Below, in pieces: positions 1-7,146 of a stretch of DNA of 21,713 nt; the stretch's first letter is position 1, and every line of letters starts with the position of its first letter. The stretch is from assembly GCA_002279765.1 (NCBI GenBank), contig NCCR01000055.1, forward strand, positions 1-21,713, read 5' to 3'. The DNA comes from Verrucomicrobia bacterium 12-59-8 (GTDB taxonomy: Bacteria; Verrucomicrobiota; Verrucomicrobiae; Verrucomicrobiales; Verrucomicrobiaceae). The translations under genes and the position numbers were made by a program. The notes under the pieces were generated by a model that had not been told where the DNA came from, made no database searches, and worked only from the letters and a program-made list of their open reading frames with translations.

Positions 1-203
1 AAGGCCTGGTTGTTCTTGAAGCCGACGAAGAACGCCACGGCGGTGCCGATGGTGCCGATGGGCAGGAAGGGAATGGCGATCCAGCGCATTCCTGCGAAAC
101 GGTAGAGGACAACCGCCAAAGTGCTGATGAGCAGGGACTCGATGAAATTCCGACGTGCGAAGTGCCAGAGAAGGATCAAACGGAAGTCTTTGCCGACGTA
201 CAT
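1..203 (-). CDS. Bestrophin-family membrane channel, N-terminal part only
   Basis: An open frame runs from an ATG at 203-201 on the minus strand to the left edge of the window, so only about the first 67 residues are visible. They begin MYVGKDFRLILLWHFARRNF, followed by a hydrophobic stretch (ESLLISTLAVVLYRF) and then a second one ending VAFFVGFKNNQA. A first membrane helix followed by a second that ends in a F-(K/R)-x-N-x-(A/S) motif is characteristic of bacterial bestrophin-like proteins (UPF0187/RFP-TM), which form pentameric anion or cation channels in the inner membrane. No other start codon is in frame just upstream. The rest of the gene, including the family's later conserved segments, lies outside the window, so the assignment rests on the N-terminus alone. 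Confidence 0.72.
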   Translation of the reverse strand, partial: MYVGKDFRLILLWHFARRNFIESLLISTLAVVLYRFAGMRWIAIPFLPIGTIGTAVAFFVGFKNNQA

Positions 204-432
204 GGTGCGCTGATGCGATTTGGGAAGTGAAGCTGAGGGAGACCGAAGAAAAGCACTCTGCATGCCAGGCAGGGCTTCGGCGACAGAGGCGGTCTATACG
301 ATGGCAAACGCATGCTGCGCGATCAGTTTGTTGCGGCATTCTCGCTGTCCGGGTCGACAAACGGCTGCTCATGAAATGGAGTCGGCAGTGCCTGCTTGCT
401 TCCATGCCCAGCTCATATATGACTGATGAAAC

Positions 433-3162
433 CTACCTCAAATAGATGAACTCGTTGCTCATCATCAGCGCCTGACAGAGCAGCGCCCATGCCTGCTGTT
501 CGCGTTTGTCGGAGTCCTGCTGGCTGGAGTTGGTGAGGTAGTTTTCAGCGCGGCGGAGGTCGGCGGCGGTGGCTTCGCGAGCGAAGGCGAGGCGGTAGGC
601 GGCGCGCAGGCGCGCTTCTTTGTCGGCGGAGATCTTGAACAGGCGGGTGGCGAAGCTTTGTGCGGCACTGGTGGCGAGATCGCTGTTCATCAGCAGCAGG
701 GCCTGCGGGGAGACGACGGTGCTGTTGCGCAGGCCGGTGCTGGTGGAGGGATCGGGATAGTCGAACTGCTGGAAGAGATCGTACAGATTGTTGCGAATGA
801 TCGGCATGTACAGCGCGCGGCGGGTGCTGCCGTAGCTGGTGAAATCTTTGGACGTGTGATTGAAGACGAACTCGCGATTGCGGCGCGGAATGGTTTTGCC
901 ACCGATGCTGTTGTCGAGGCTGCCGGCAACGCTGAGCAGCGCATCGCGGACTTCTTCGGCTTCAAGACGGCGCACAGGGAAGTGATTCAGCAGGCGGTTT
1001 TCGGGGTCGATCAACGCCGCCTGAGAAGGAACCTCGGAGCTTTGCTGATAGGTGCGCGAGCTCATGATGAGGCGGTGCATGTCCTTGAGGCTCCAGCCGT
1101 TGCTGGTGAACCAATGCGCAAGCCAGTCGAGCAGTTCGGGGTGCGAGGGCTTCTGGCCAAGAAGACCGAAGTTGTCCGTGGAAGAGACGATTCCCTGGGC
1201 GAAGTGCCATGACCAGATGCGGTTGGCCATGACGCGTGAGGTGAGCGGATGCTCGGGGCTGGCGAGCCAGCGCGCGAGTTCAAGGCGGCCGCTTTGATTC
1301 GCGGGGAACTGCGGCTTCGTTTGGAGCGATGCCTGCGCCACCTGGATGAAGCCGCGTGACACGGGCTTGCCGAGCGCGAGATGGCTGCCGCGGATGTGCA
1401 CGGGGAGTTCCTTGAGAATCTTCGGCGCCTCAGACACGGCGAGCGTGGTGGGCAGATCGGCGAGATTGCTCTCCGTGGCCATCATGGTGTCCTTCAGGGC
1501 ACGCACCTTGTCGGCGATGTCTTTGGGAAACAGCACGATCGGCTCAGGGGGCAGCGCGAGGAAACCCGCAGGAGCATCCAAGGCGGCACGCGCTTGATGC
1601 AGAAGCGAGTCCTCGGACTCCTCAACGGCCAGTTCCGTGGGTTTCGCCTCAGACTTGGCTTTCTCTTTCGCTTTCTTAGATTTCGCTTTCGGAGCGGGCG
1701 TGATCTTTTCTGCGGCAGCGAAGAGGGCGGTGTAGTAGCCGCGTAGCGTCGAGACATCGCCCTTCTTTTCAACCACATCCTGCCATGGCTGGAAGAAGGG
1801 CAGCTTTTCATTCGCGGCAAGGTACACTCGGCAGTTGAGGAGCACATGGGCGCGCAATCCCAGCGGTTCTGCCACCGGGCGCACCTGGCTCAAGGTGGGG
1901 GTCTCAGGCAGTTTGGCGGCGGCCATGAGGTAATCGACGGCATGCTCACGCACTTCTTTGCGCAGGGCAGCGACCGCCGCAGCCTCGGCTTTCGAAACGG
2001 CGGCTCGTTGATCCTTGAGGATGCGTTCGGAAGATTTGACGGCGGCGAAGTCGTCGAGCGATCCCACGGGCGCTTCATACGCCGTGCTCAGCGCGCCGAT
2101 GCGATCCACGGCGAAGCTCTGCGTGCTTTTGAAGATGGCGGCGAGTGCGTAGTAGTCAGCAGTCGGGACGGGATCAAACTTGTGATCGTGGCAGCGCGCG
2201 CAACCCAGCGTCAGGCCCATGAAGGCGCGGCCCATGACATCGATCTGCTCATCGACCACGTCCATGGTGAGCTTCTCCTTGTCAGGCTCGGCGAGGACTT
2301 TGGCACCCAGATTGAGGAAGGCGGTGGCGGTCGTTTGCTCGCGCCGCGTGGAGAGGTCTTTCGCTTCAAGCAGATCGCCGGCAATCTGCTCGGTGAGGAA
2401 CTGGTCGAAGGGTTTGTCGGCATTGATCGCCTGCACCACGTAGTCGCGATAACGCCAGGCGGTGCCGAGCGCGATGTTTTCATCGAGCCCGTTCGAGTCG
2501 GAATAGCGTGCGACATCCAGCCAGTGGCGGCCCCATTTTTCACCGTACTGCGGCGAGCGCAGCAGGCGGTCCACCACTTTGGCAAAAGCATCCGGTGCGC
2601 GGTCCGCGAGGAAGGCCTCCACTTCCTGGGGTGTGGGCGGCAGGCCGGTGAGGTCGAAGGTGGCGCGGCGGATCAGCGTGCGTTTGTCAGCGGGAGCCGC
2701 GAGCTTGAGGCCTTTCTCCGTCAGCTTTTCGGTGATGAAAGCGTCGATGGGATGAATGTCGGCCTTCGGCAGCGAGGCCTGCTTTGGCGGCACATAGGCC
2801 CAGTGCGCCTCATAGGGGGCCCCTTCCGCGATCCATGCCTTCAGAATATTTTTCACACTCTCCGGCAGGAAGGACTTTGTATGCGGCGGCGGCATGACCT
2901 CATCCTCATCGGTCGAGAAGACGCGCCTGATGAGTTCACTGGCATCCGGCTTGCCCGGCACGACGGCCAGTTCACCCGACTTGCCCTTGCCAAGGGCCGA
3001 ATCACGTAGATCCAGCCGCAGCTTGCCTTTGCGCCCTTGGTCATCCATGCCGTGGCATTTGAAACAATGCTGCGCCAGTACGGGCCGCACGTCTCGGTTG
3101 AAATCGACGGCGAATCCAGCGGCAGGCAGGGCAAGGCAGAAAAGGAGAGCGTGGCGTATCAT
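433..3162 (-). CDS. Secreted PSCyt1/DUF1549/DUF1553 haem-binding protein
   Basis: The protein has about 909 residues and belongs to the large planctomycete-type cytochrome family: an N-terminal PSCyt1 domain, then DUF1549, then C-terminal DUF1553. The start is taken at the ATG at 3162, because the protein then opens with a signal peptide (MIRHALLFCLALPAAGFA). A longer in-frame version from TTG 3234 only adds a stretch ahead of that signal. A haem-binding CFKCH lies at residues 33-37 and a second CxxCH (CARCHDHKFDP) at 321-331 within DUF1549. A lysine/glutamate-rich insertion at about 488-520 separates DUF1549 from DUF1553, which contains WLASPEHPLTSRVMANRIW and ends in the usual SNEFIYLR. The protein is presumably periplasmic. 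The reaction is not established; redox modification of carbohydrates is often proposed. The gene lies 78 bases after deoC on the same strand and is probably co-transcribed with it. Confidence 0.93.
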   Translation of the reverse strand: MIRHALLFCLALPAAGFAVDFNRDVRPVLAQHCFKCHGMDDQGRKGKLRLDLRDSALGKGKSGELAVVPGKPDASELIRRVFSTDEDEVMPPPHTKSFLPESVKNILKAWIAEGAPYEAHWAYVPPKQASLPKADIHPIDAFITEKLTEKGLKLAAPADKRTLIRRATFDLTGLPPTPQEVEAFLADRAPDAFAKVVDRLLRSPQYGEKWGRHWLDVARYSDSNGLDENIALGTAWRYRDYVVQAINADKPFDQFLTEQIAGDLLEAKDLSTRREQTTATAFLNLGAKVLAEPDKEKLTMDVVDEQIDVMGRAFMGLTLGCARCHDHKFDPVPTADYYALAAIFKSTQSFAVDRIGALSTAYEAPVGSLDDFAAVKSSERILKDQRAAVSKAEAAAVAALRKEVREHAVDYLMAAAKLPETPTLSQVRPVAEPLGLRAHVLLNCRVYLAANEKLPFFQPWQDVVEKKGDVSTLRGYYTALFAAAEKITPAPKAKSKKAKEKAKSEAKPTELAVEESEDSLLHQARAALDAPAGFLALPPEPIVLFPKDIADKVRALKDTMMATESNLADLPTTLAVSEAPKILKELPVHIRGSHLALGKPVSRGFIQVAQASLQTKPQFPANQSGRLELARWLASPEHPLTSRVMANRIWSWHFAQGIVSSTDNFGLLGQKPSHPELLDWLAHWFTSNGWSLKDMHRLIMSSRTYQQSSEVPSQAALIDPENRLLNHFPVRRLEAEEVRDALLSVAGSLDNSIGGKTIPRRNREFVFNHTSKDFTSYGSTRRALYMPIIRNNLYDLFQQFDYPDPSTSTGLRNSTVVSPQALLLMNSDLATSAAQSFATRLFKISADKEARLRAAYRLAFAREATAADLRRAENYLTNSSQQDSDKREQQAWALLCQALMMSNEFIYLR

Positions 3163-3240
3163 TGCGGTGGTTTGAGAACGCCGTGAGAAGGCTGTTTCTA
3201 CCCACGCAAGCAGGATCAGCCAATAGAATGGCAAGCCGCG

Positions 3241-4023
3241 TCAATATCCACCGGAGCCGATCTTGCCCACTGCATCATCGAGAGTGCCTGCGGCTTCACG
3301 TTTGCGGTACTCGTCCAGCATGGCCACGGTAGCCGAGGCACCGCAGCGTGACCCGCCGAGGTCACGGACCTTGATGAGGCCAGCCAGATCACGCACCCCT
3401 CCGGCGGCCTTCACTTGAACCTTGGGGCTGCAACTGGCGCGCATGAGGGCCAGATCGTGCTCGGTGGCACCTTTGTAATTGTAGCTGCCATCGGCCTGCT
3501 TCACGAAGCCGTAACCGGTGCTCGTCTTGACCCAGTCGGCACCTGCGCGTTCACAGATCTCGCAGAGCCTGCGCTTGATGTCATCGCTGCTGAGTCCTGC
3601 GCCGCCATTGGTGAGATAATCGTTTTCGAAAATGACCTTCACCCTTGCGCCATGCTTGTGAGCTTCGTCACAGACTGCTCTCACATCGGCCTCAACGTAG
3701 TCCCAATCACCTCCTAGAGCCTTGCCGAGGTTGACGACCATGTCGATCTCGCTCGCGCCGTCTTTGCAGGCCAGCTCCGTCTCGTAACGCTTGGATTCGG
3801 TGGTGCTGTTGCCATGTGGAAAGCCGATCACGCAGCCGACAAGCACGTCGGAGCCATGCAGCCATTCGACAGCCTGCTTCACGGCGTAGGGCTTAATGCA
3901 AACCGAGGCCACCTGATACTGCGCCGCCAGCTTGCAGCCGGCTTCAAGTTCCGCGTCCGTCATCGTGGGATGCAGAAGGCTGTGGTCGATCATTTTGGCG
4001 AGTTCAGAATAGCTGTATTTCAT
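3241..4023 (-). CDS. deoC: Deoxyribose-phosphate aldolase
   Basis: This 260-residue class I aldolase cleaves 2-deoxyribose 5-phosphate to glyceraldehyde 3-phosphate and acetaldehyde in the cytoplasm, the last step of deoxynucleoside catabolism. The DeoC/LacD TIM-barrel signatures are all present: IDHSLLHP at 12-19, EIDMVVNLG with Asp94 at 92-100, the Schiff-base lysine Lys166 in WVKTSTGYGF, and Lys205 in VKAAGGVRD, followed by a glycine-rich phosphate-binding segment (GGSRCGAS). The length is normal for the family. The ATG at 4023 lies just downstream of two palindromes and a TTGACA-type -35 element, and the gene is divergent from a GntR/UTRA regulator that probably controls it. The PSCyt1/DUF1549/DUF1553 gene follows 78 bases downstream. 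Confidence 0.96.
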   Translation of the reverse strand: MKYSYSELAKMIDHSLLHPTMTDAELEAGCKLAAQYQVASVCIKPYAVKQAVEWLHGSDVLVGCVIGFPHGNSTTESKRYETELACKDGASEIDMVVNLGKALGGDWDYVEADVRAVCDEAHKHGARVKVIFENDYLTNGGAGLSSDDIKRRLCEICERAGADWVKTSTGYGFVKQADGSYNYKGATEHDLALMRASCSPKVQVKAAGGVRDLAGLIKVRDLGGSRCGASATVAMLDEYRKREAAGTLDDAVGKIGSGGY

Positions 4024-4029
4024 GGTTTG

Positions 4030-4035
4030 TATAAT
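4030..4035 (+). promoter_or_regulatory. Candidate -10 element for the GntR-family gene
   Basis: A perfect TATAAT lies at 4030-4035, immediately before and sharing one base with the first palindrome, oriented toward the regulator gene that starts at 4104. The predicted transcript start would fall inside the palindromes, consistent with autorepression. No good -35 is visible 17 bases upstream (GAATAG at 4007-4012), so this call depends on the -10 and the context. Confidence 0.45.
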
Positions 4036-4068
4036 TGGCTAAGCCAATTTCTAAATTGGCTTAGCCAC
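4035..4068. promoter_or_regulatory. Tandem palindromic operator between deoC and the GntR gene
   Basis: Two 13-base odd palindromes lie here: TTGGCTAAGCCAA at 4035-4047 and TTGGCTTAGCCAC at 4056-4068. The second is the reverse complement of the first except for its last base. Their centres (4041 and 4062) are 21 bases apart, two helical turns. Together they also make one perfect 15-base inverted repeat with a 2-base spacer (4036-4050 and 4053-4067). GntR/HutC-family regulators bind short palindromes of this size as dimers, so two dimers on one DNA face is the simplest reading. The site overlaps likely promoters in both directions, which would allow repression of deoC and autoregulation of the regulator. 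Confidence 0.8.
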
Positions 4069-4075
4069 TTGTCAA
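4047..4075 (-). promoter_or_regulatory. Candidate deoC promoter
   Basis: On the minus strand a consensus -35 hexamer TTGACA lies at 4075-4070. A weak -10 follows: TAGAAA at 4053-4048 (16-base spacer) or AGAAAT at 4052-4047 (17-base spacer). The spacer contains one palindrome and the start region overlaps the other, so a bound regulator would block polymerase. The -35 match is perfect and the -10 match is poor, which fits a promoter held under control but does not prove it. Confidence 0.45.
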
Positions 4076-4103
4076 AGCCCGATTTCGTCGCAAAGTCGTC
4101 GCC

Positions 4104-4862
4104 GTGGCCAGAGCAGTGTCCTTTCACGAACAACTGATCGAAAAACTGCGAAAACTCCTCCGCAGCCGCCAGTTCGTGCCTGGGGCAAAGTTTTTGACCG
4201 AACGCGAAATCGCCGAACGATTCGATACAAGCCGCCCCACGGCCAACAAGGCGCTCAGCAGTCTCGTCTCAACCGGCATGCTGGAGTTCCGCCAGGGGGC
4301 GGGAACGTTCGTACGCGAGAGCGTACTGGATTACGATCTGCAGCATCTCGTGAGCTTCACGGAAAAGGCCAAAGCAGCGGGAAAGAAGCCCGAGACGCAA
4401 GTCATCGAATGGCAAAAGCTGTCTGCCTCCTACGCGCCTGCTGCCGCAACTCAGGCGCTGAAGGCAGAGCTGAATGATCCACTTCTTTACCTGGAGCGTT
4501 TACGTCTAGCGGACGGACAGCCTGTCATTTACGAGCGCAGACATGTCATGGCACGTTTTTGCACAGGCATGACAAAGACGGATGCCAAGGGCTCGCTCTA
4601 CGGCTTCTGGACGACGAAGTGTCGGTTGTCCATCTCCGGTGCTGATGAGTCCATCCGCGCCGTGAACGCCTCACCAGCCCAGGCTTCGGCACTCGGCATC
4701 ACCGCAAACACCGCGTGCCTGCTCGTCATCGCCACCGGCTTTCTGGAGGGAGGTGTACCGTTGTGGCACGAGGAGACGCTATATCGCAGCGACGCGTATG
4801 AGTTCCGCAATCAGCTCGGCGGAGTTTCAGGCCCCAAACCCGCGCAGGGCCGCATACGCTGA
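4104..4862 (+). CDS. GntR/HutC-family transcriptional regulator with UTRA domain
   Basis: The 252-residue protein has an N-terminal winged helix-turn-helix of the GntR type at about residues 7-72 (FHEQLIEKLRKLL, LTEREIAERFDTSRPTANKAL, wing GAGTFV) and a UTRA small-molecule-binding domain from about 80 to 236 (LLYLERLRLADGQPVIYERR). UTRA regulators bind metabolites, often sugar phosphates or related ligands, and release DNA on binding. The start used is GTG 4104; GTG 4116 is an alternative that would shorten the protein by four residues. The gene is divergent from deoC across a gap containing two palindromes, so it probably controls deoC and the haem-protein gene behind it, as well as itself. 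The ligand is unknown; deoxyribose 5-phosphate or a related sugar phosphate is a reasonable guess. Confidence 0.92.
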   Translation: MARAVSFHEQLIEKLRKLLRSRQFVPGAKFLTEREIAERFDTSRPTANKALSSLVSTGMLEFRQGAGTFVRESVLDYDLQHLVSFTEKAKAAGKKPETQVIEWQKLSASYAPAAATQALKAELNDPLLYLERLRLADGQPVIYERRHVMARFCTGMTKTDAKGSLYGFWTTKCRLSISGADESIRAVNASPAQASALGITANTACLLVIATGFLEGGVPLWHEETLYRSDAYEFRNQLGGVSGPKPAQGRIR

Positions 4863-4867
4863 GCACC

Positions 4868-6301
4868 TTATTCGAGGCGGATCTCTGGACTCGACACGAT
4901 CAGCGTGGAGCCCTTTTCTTGATGCGCATGGACAGTGATGACATCGAGCATCTTCGCGTCACCCTCGACTTTGATTCCCCCGGCATAGGTGGCGGCGCCA
5001 GTTTTCTGCAGAGGCGCTGATGCCCACTTATCAAACTCCATGGCTATGGAGTAATCAGGGTGGCGGTTCACGGACCACCACACATTATTTTCCTGAGGTT
5101 CACTTCCATCAGGAAAAACAACCTTCACCGCGAGCCGCTGCGTGGCCTTGTCCCAATGCGTGGTGACTTGCGGCGGTGCCACCATATGCCGAGTGCCGAA
5201 GAAGTGATGCAGTGCAAAGGCGCGAAGATTTTCATCCACCTCTGGCAGACCGCCAACGGATTTGACAAAACCCGCCTCCTTCGCGCCACCGTGCTGACCA
5301 CCGGGAACGATGTAAACAGGCAGCTGCGGAAACTGGCGACCAAGCTCAACGAGACCGGGGCTGACGTTGTCGTTGGAGCCTTGGTTGTAGAAGATTTCGG
5401 TGCCGCGTTGTTTGAGCACATCGAGGTAGTTCGTCGTGCGGCAGGCCTCCCAGGCGGCATTGCATGCCGTTCTCATCTCGCCCTCAGTCCAACCAGCTTC
5501 TCGAGCCATTTTCACCGTGATGCGTTCATCCGATCGCGCTTTCTGTCGCACGATCAGCTTTTCTCGGCCCACGGGATCAGTCATCGCGGTGATAAATTCC
5601 TCATTCATCTGCGTGATCGCATCAGGCATCATGCCTTCGACATAGGGACCGCCGGGGCTTTCGATCACCGGCGCGACGACCGGCATGATGGCGGTGAAGC
5701 GATCATCCGCGATACCCGCCGCTGCCGTGGCGACGCCGCGCTTTGAGCCCCCGGTGGCAAGTACCTTCTTTGGCTGAAACACGTCCTTTTCAGCGATGGC
5801 TGCGGTGAGCGCGCGCATGTCGCTGATGCCCCAGATCCATGCGGGCGTATAGCGAGTGTCCTTCGTCTGGATGAAATGCTCCTCCATCAAGGTGTGTAGT
5901 TTTCCAACGGGCTCCATCGCATCAATTGGCACCATGCCGATGAAGACGAGGCCGACTCCGTTTTCCCTGAGCAGGCGCTGCTTTGCACCGGACGCAGCAG
6001 CAGGATTCAACTGCAACCCAGTGTTCTCGATGATCACATTGGTGCAAACACCACTCGCGGGCGCAAGCATCGTCACCGGCAACCGCACCTTCATGCCGGG
6101 CCACCATTCACATACCGTGATCTCGACGAGTTTCTGCCGGATCGCCGCGTCCTTTGGATGCGGCTGCCAGTCGATGATCACTTTCGTTTCCAGCGTCGTC
6201 GTGTCGCGCACAGACGCCATGTCGAACTTCCCAATGGTGATGTCCGCAAAAGCGGAAACGACGAACAATAGGAAGGCGGCGAGAAGAGCGACGGATCTCA
6301 T
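4868..6301 (-). CDS. Secreted PhoPQ-activated-type alpha/beta hydrolase
   Basis: The 477-residue protein starts with a signal peptide (MRSVALLAAFLLFVVSAFAD), so it is exported. It resembles the PhoPQ-activated pathogenicity-related (PqaA) hydrolases. The nucleophile elbow is GGSKRG with Ser186, followed by DDRFTAIMPVVAPV. Candidate acid and base residues are Asp311 in GSNDNVSP and His337 in VPGGQHGG, in the expected order for an alpha/beta hydrolase triad. The C-terminal part (about 375-477) looks like a beta-rich accessory domain, as in PqaA-type proteins. The substrate cannot be read from sequence; family members are annotated only generally. The gene is convergent with the GntR-family gene, with five bases between them. 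It lies downstream of the peroxiredoxin gene on the same strand but behind that gene's terminator. Confidence 0.75.
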   Translation of the reverse strand: MRSVALLAAFLLFVVSAFADITIGKFDMASVRDTTTLETKVIIDWQPHPKDAAIRQKLVEITVCEWWPGMKVRLPVTMLAPASGVCTNVIIENTGLQLNPAAASGAKQRLLRENGVGLVFIGMVPIDAMEPVGKLHTLMEEHFIQTKDTRYTPAWIWGISDMRALTAAIAEKDVFQPKKVLATGGSKRGVATAAAGIADDRFTAIMPVVAPVIESPGGPYVEGMMPDAITQMNEEFITAMTDPVGREKLIVRQKARSDERITVKMAREAGWTEGEMRTACNAAWEACRTTNYLDVLKQRGTEIFYNQGSNDNVSPGLVELGRQFPQLPVYIVPGGQHGGAKEAGFVKSVGGLPEVDENLRAFALHHFFGTRHMVAPPQVTTHWDKATQRLAVKVVFPDGSEPQENNVWWSVNRHPDYSIAMEFDKWASAPLQKTGAATYAGGIKVEGDAKMLDVITVHAHQEKGSTLIVSSPEIRLE

Positions 6302-6360
6302 CCCTACTCAACGCATCATGACACGGACTTCTGCCATGATTGATGTGCAAAGAAGCTGCG

Positions 6361-6398
6361 AAACAAAACAGCCTTGCGGACAATATCCGCAAGGCTGT
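6361..6398 (-). terminator. Rho-independent terminator of the peroxiredoxin gene
   Basis: A perfect 13-base inverted repeat (ACAGCCTTGCGGA at 6368-6380 and TCCGCAAGGCTGT at 6386-6398) with a 5-base loop lies 22 bases beyond the peroxiredoxin stop codon. On the minus strand the stem is followed directly by TTTTGTTT, giving a textbook intrinsic terminator for that gene. It separates the peroxiredoxin from the downstream hydrolase, which therefore probably has its own promoter. Confidence 0.9.
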
Positions 6399-6420
6399 GT
6401 GAAAACATTGACTTGATCGA

Positions 6421-7032
6421 TTAGGAGGCCATCGCCGCAGCGACGTTGCCCACCATGTCCTTGCCTGGCGTGAGCGTCTTGGAACCTGGTGTCCACTTGG
6501 CTGGGCAGGCTTCGGTGGGGTTGGCCAGGAGGTGCACATTGGCCTCCATCTTGCGCAGAAGTTCGCCCGCATCACGGCCCACATTGTAGAAGTTCACCTC
6601 CGAAGTCACCAGCTTGCCTTCAGGATTGATGACGAAGGTGCCGCGCAGAGCGAGACCGGTGGCTGCATCATACACGCCGAAGAGACGGCTCACGGCACCG
6701 GTGGTGTCCGCAGCCAGCGTGTACTTCACATTCTTCATCAGGCCTTCGGTATTGCGCCAGACCATGTGGGCAAACTTGGTGTCAGTGGAGACGGCGACAA
6801 CATGGGCACCCAGTGCAGCGAGTTTGTCCTGCTGATCCGCGAGGTCGGCCAGCTCGGTGGGGCAGACGAAGGTGAAGTCAGCCGGGTAGAACACCAGAAC
6901 AGTCCATTTGCCAGCGTTCTTGATGTCGGCCAGCGAGACCTTGCCGAAGTCACCCTGTGAGGGTTCGTAAGTTTCCATTTCGAAGTCGGGCACCGTGGAG
7001 CCGACGGAGACAAAGGCAGGGGATGTTTCCAT
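6421..7032 (-). CDS. ahpC: AhpC-type 2-Cys peroxiredoxin
   Basis: This 203-residue thiol peroxidase reduces hydrogen peroxide and organic hydroperoxides in the cytoplasm. The peroxidatic cysteine Cys57 sits in the conserved FYPADFTFVCPTEL segment and the resolving cysteine Cys176 in EACPAKW, the arrangement of typical 2-Cys (Prx1/AhpC) enzymes. The conserved Arg of the active site is in LRGTFVI. The length is close to the usual 187-200 residues. No AhpF-type reductase is next to it, so the electron donor (thioredoxin or other) is unknown. The gene ends in a strong intrinsic terminator, so it is probably a single-gene unit on its 3' side. A near-palindrome lies 23 bases ahead of its start. Confidence 0.95.
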   Translation of the reverse strand: METSPAFVSVGSTVPDFEMETYEPSQGDFGKVSLADIKNAGKWTVLVFYPADFTFVCPTELADLADQQDKLAALGAHVVAVSTDTKFAHMVWRNTEGLMKNVKYTLAADTTGAVSRLFGVYDAATGLALRGTFVINPEGKLVTSEVNFYNVGRDAGELLRKMEANVHLLANPTEACPAKWTPGSKTLTPGKDMVGNVAAAMAS

Positions 7033-7054
7033 GAGTATGTGAATTTTTTAGTGA

Positions 7055-7070
7055 TTGATGGCGCTATCAA
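7055..7070. promoter_or_regulatory. Near-palindrome ahead of the peroxiredoxin gene
   Basis: The 16-base sequence TTGATGGCGCTATCAA is symmetric except for one base pair in each half. It lies 23 bases upstream of the peroxiredoxin start, where a promoter or regulator site would be expected. It does not match the OxyR or PerR consensus well. The call rests on symmetry and position only. Confidence 0.3.
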
Positions 7071-7146
7071 CAACGCCGGGGGCGCGACTTTTGACGCGCA
7101 TTCGTTCGCCGGTCAAATGCTAAGGCTGAAGAAGGTAGCCGAGGAA

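Noticed and set aside
155..445. A 96-residue open frame on the plus strand in the first gap
   Set aside because: It overlaps the bestrophin start on the opposite strand and has a cysteine- and arginine-rich composition typical of non-coding GC-rich DNA. I see nothing convincing in 204-432.
1846..3009. A 387-residue open frame on the plus strand
   Set aside because: It is antisense to the PSCyt1/DUF1549/DUF1553 gene and shows no domain or signal; GC-rich codon structure explains it.
3163..3234. N-terminal extension of the PSCyt1 protein from a TTG start
   Set aside because: It would place 24 residues before a clear signal peptide; the ATG at 3162 gives a normal exported protein.
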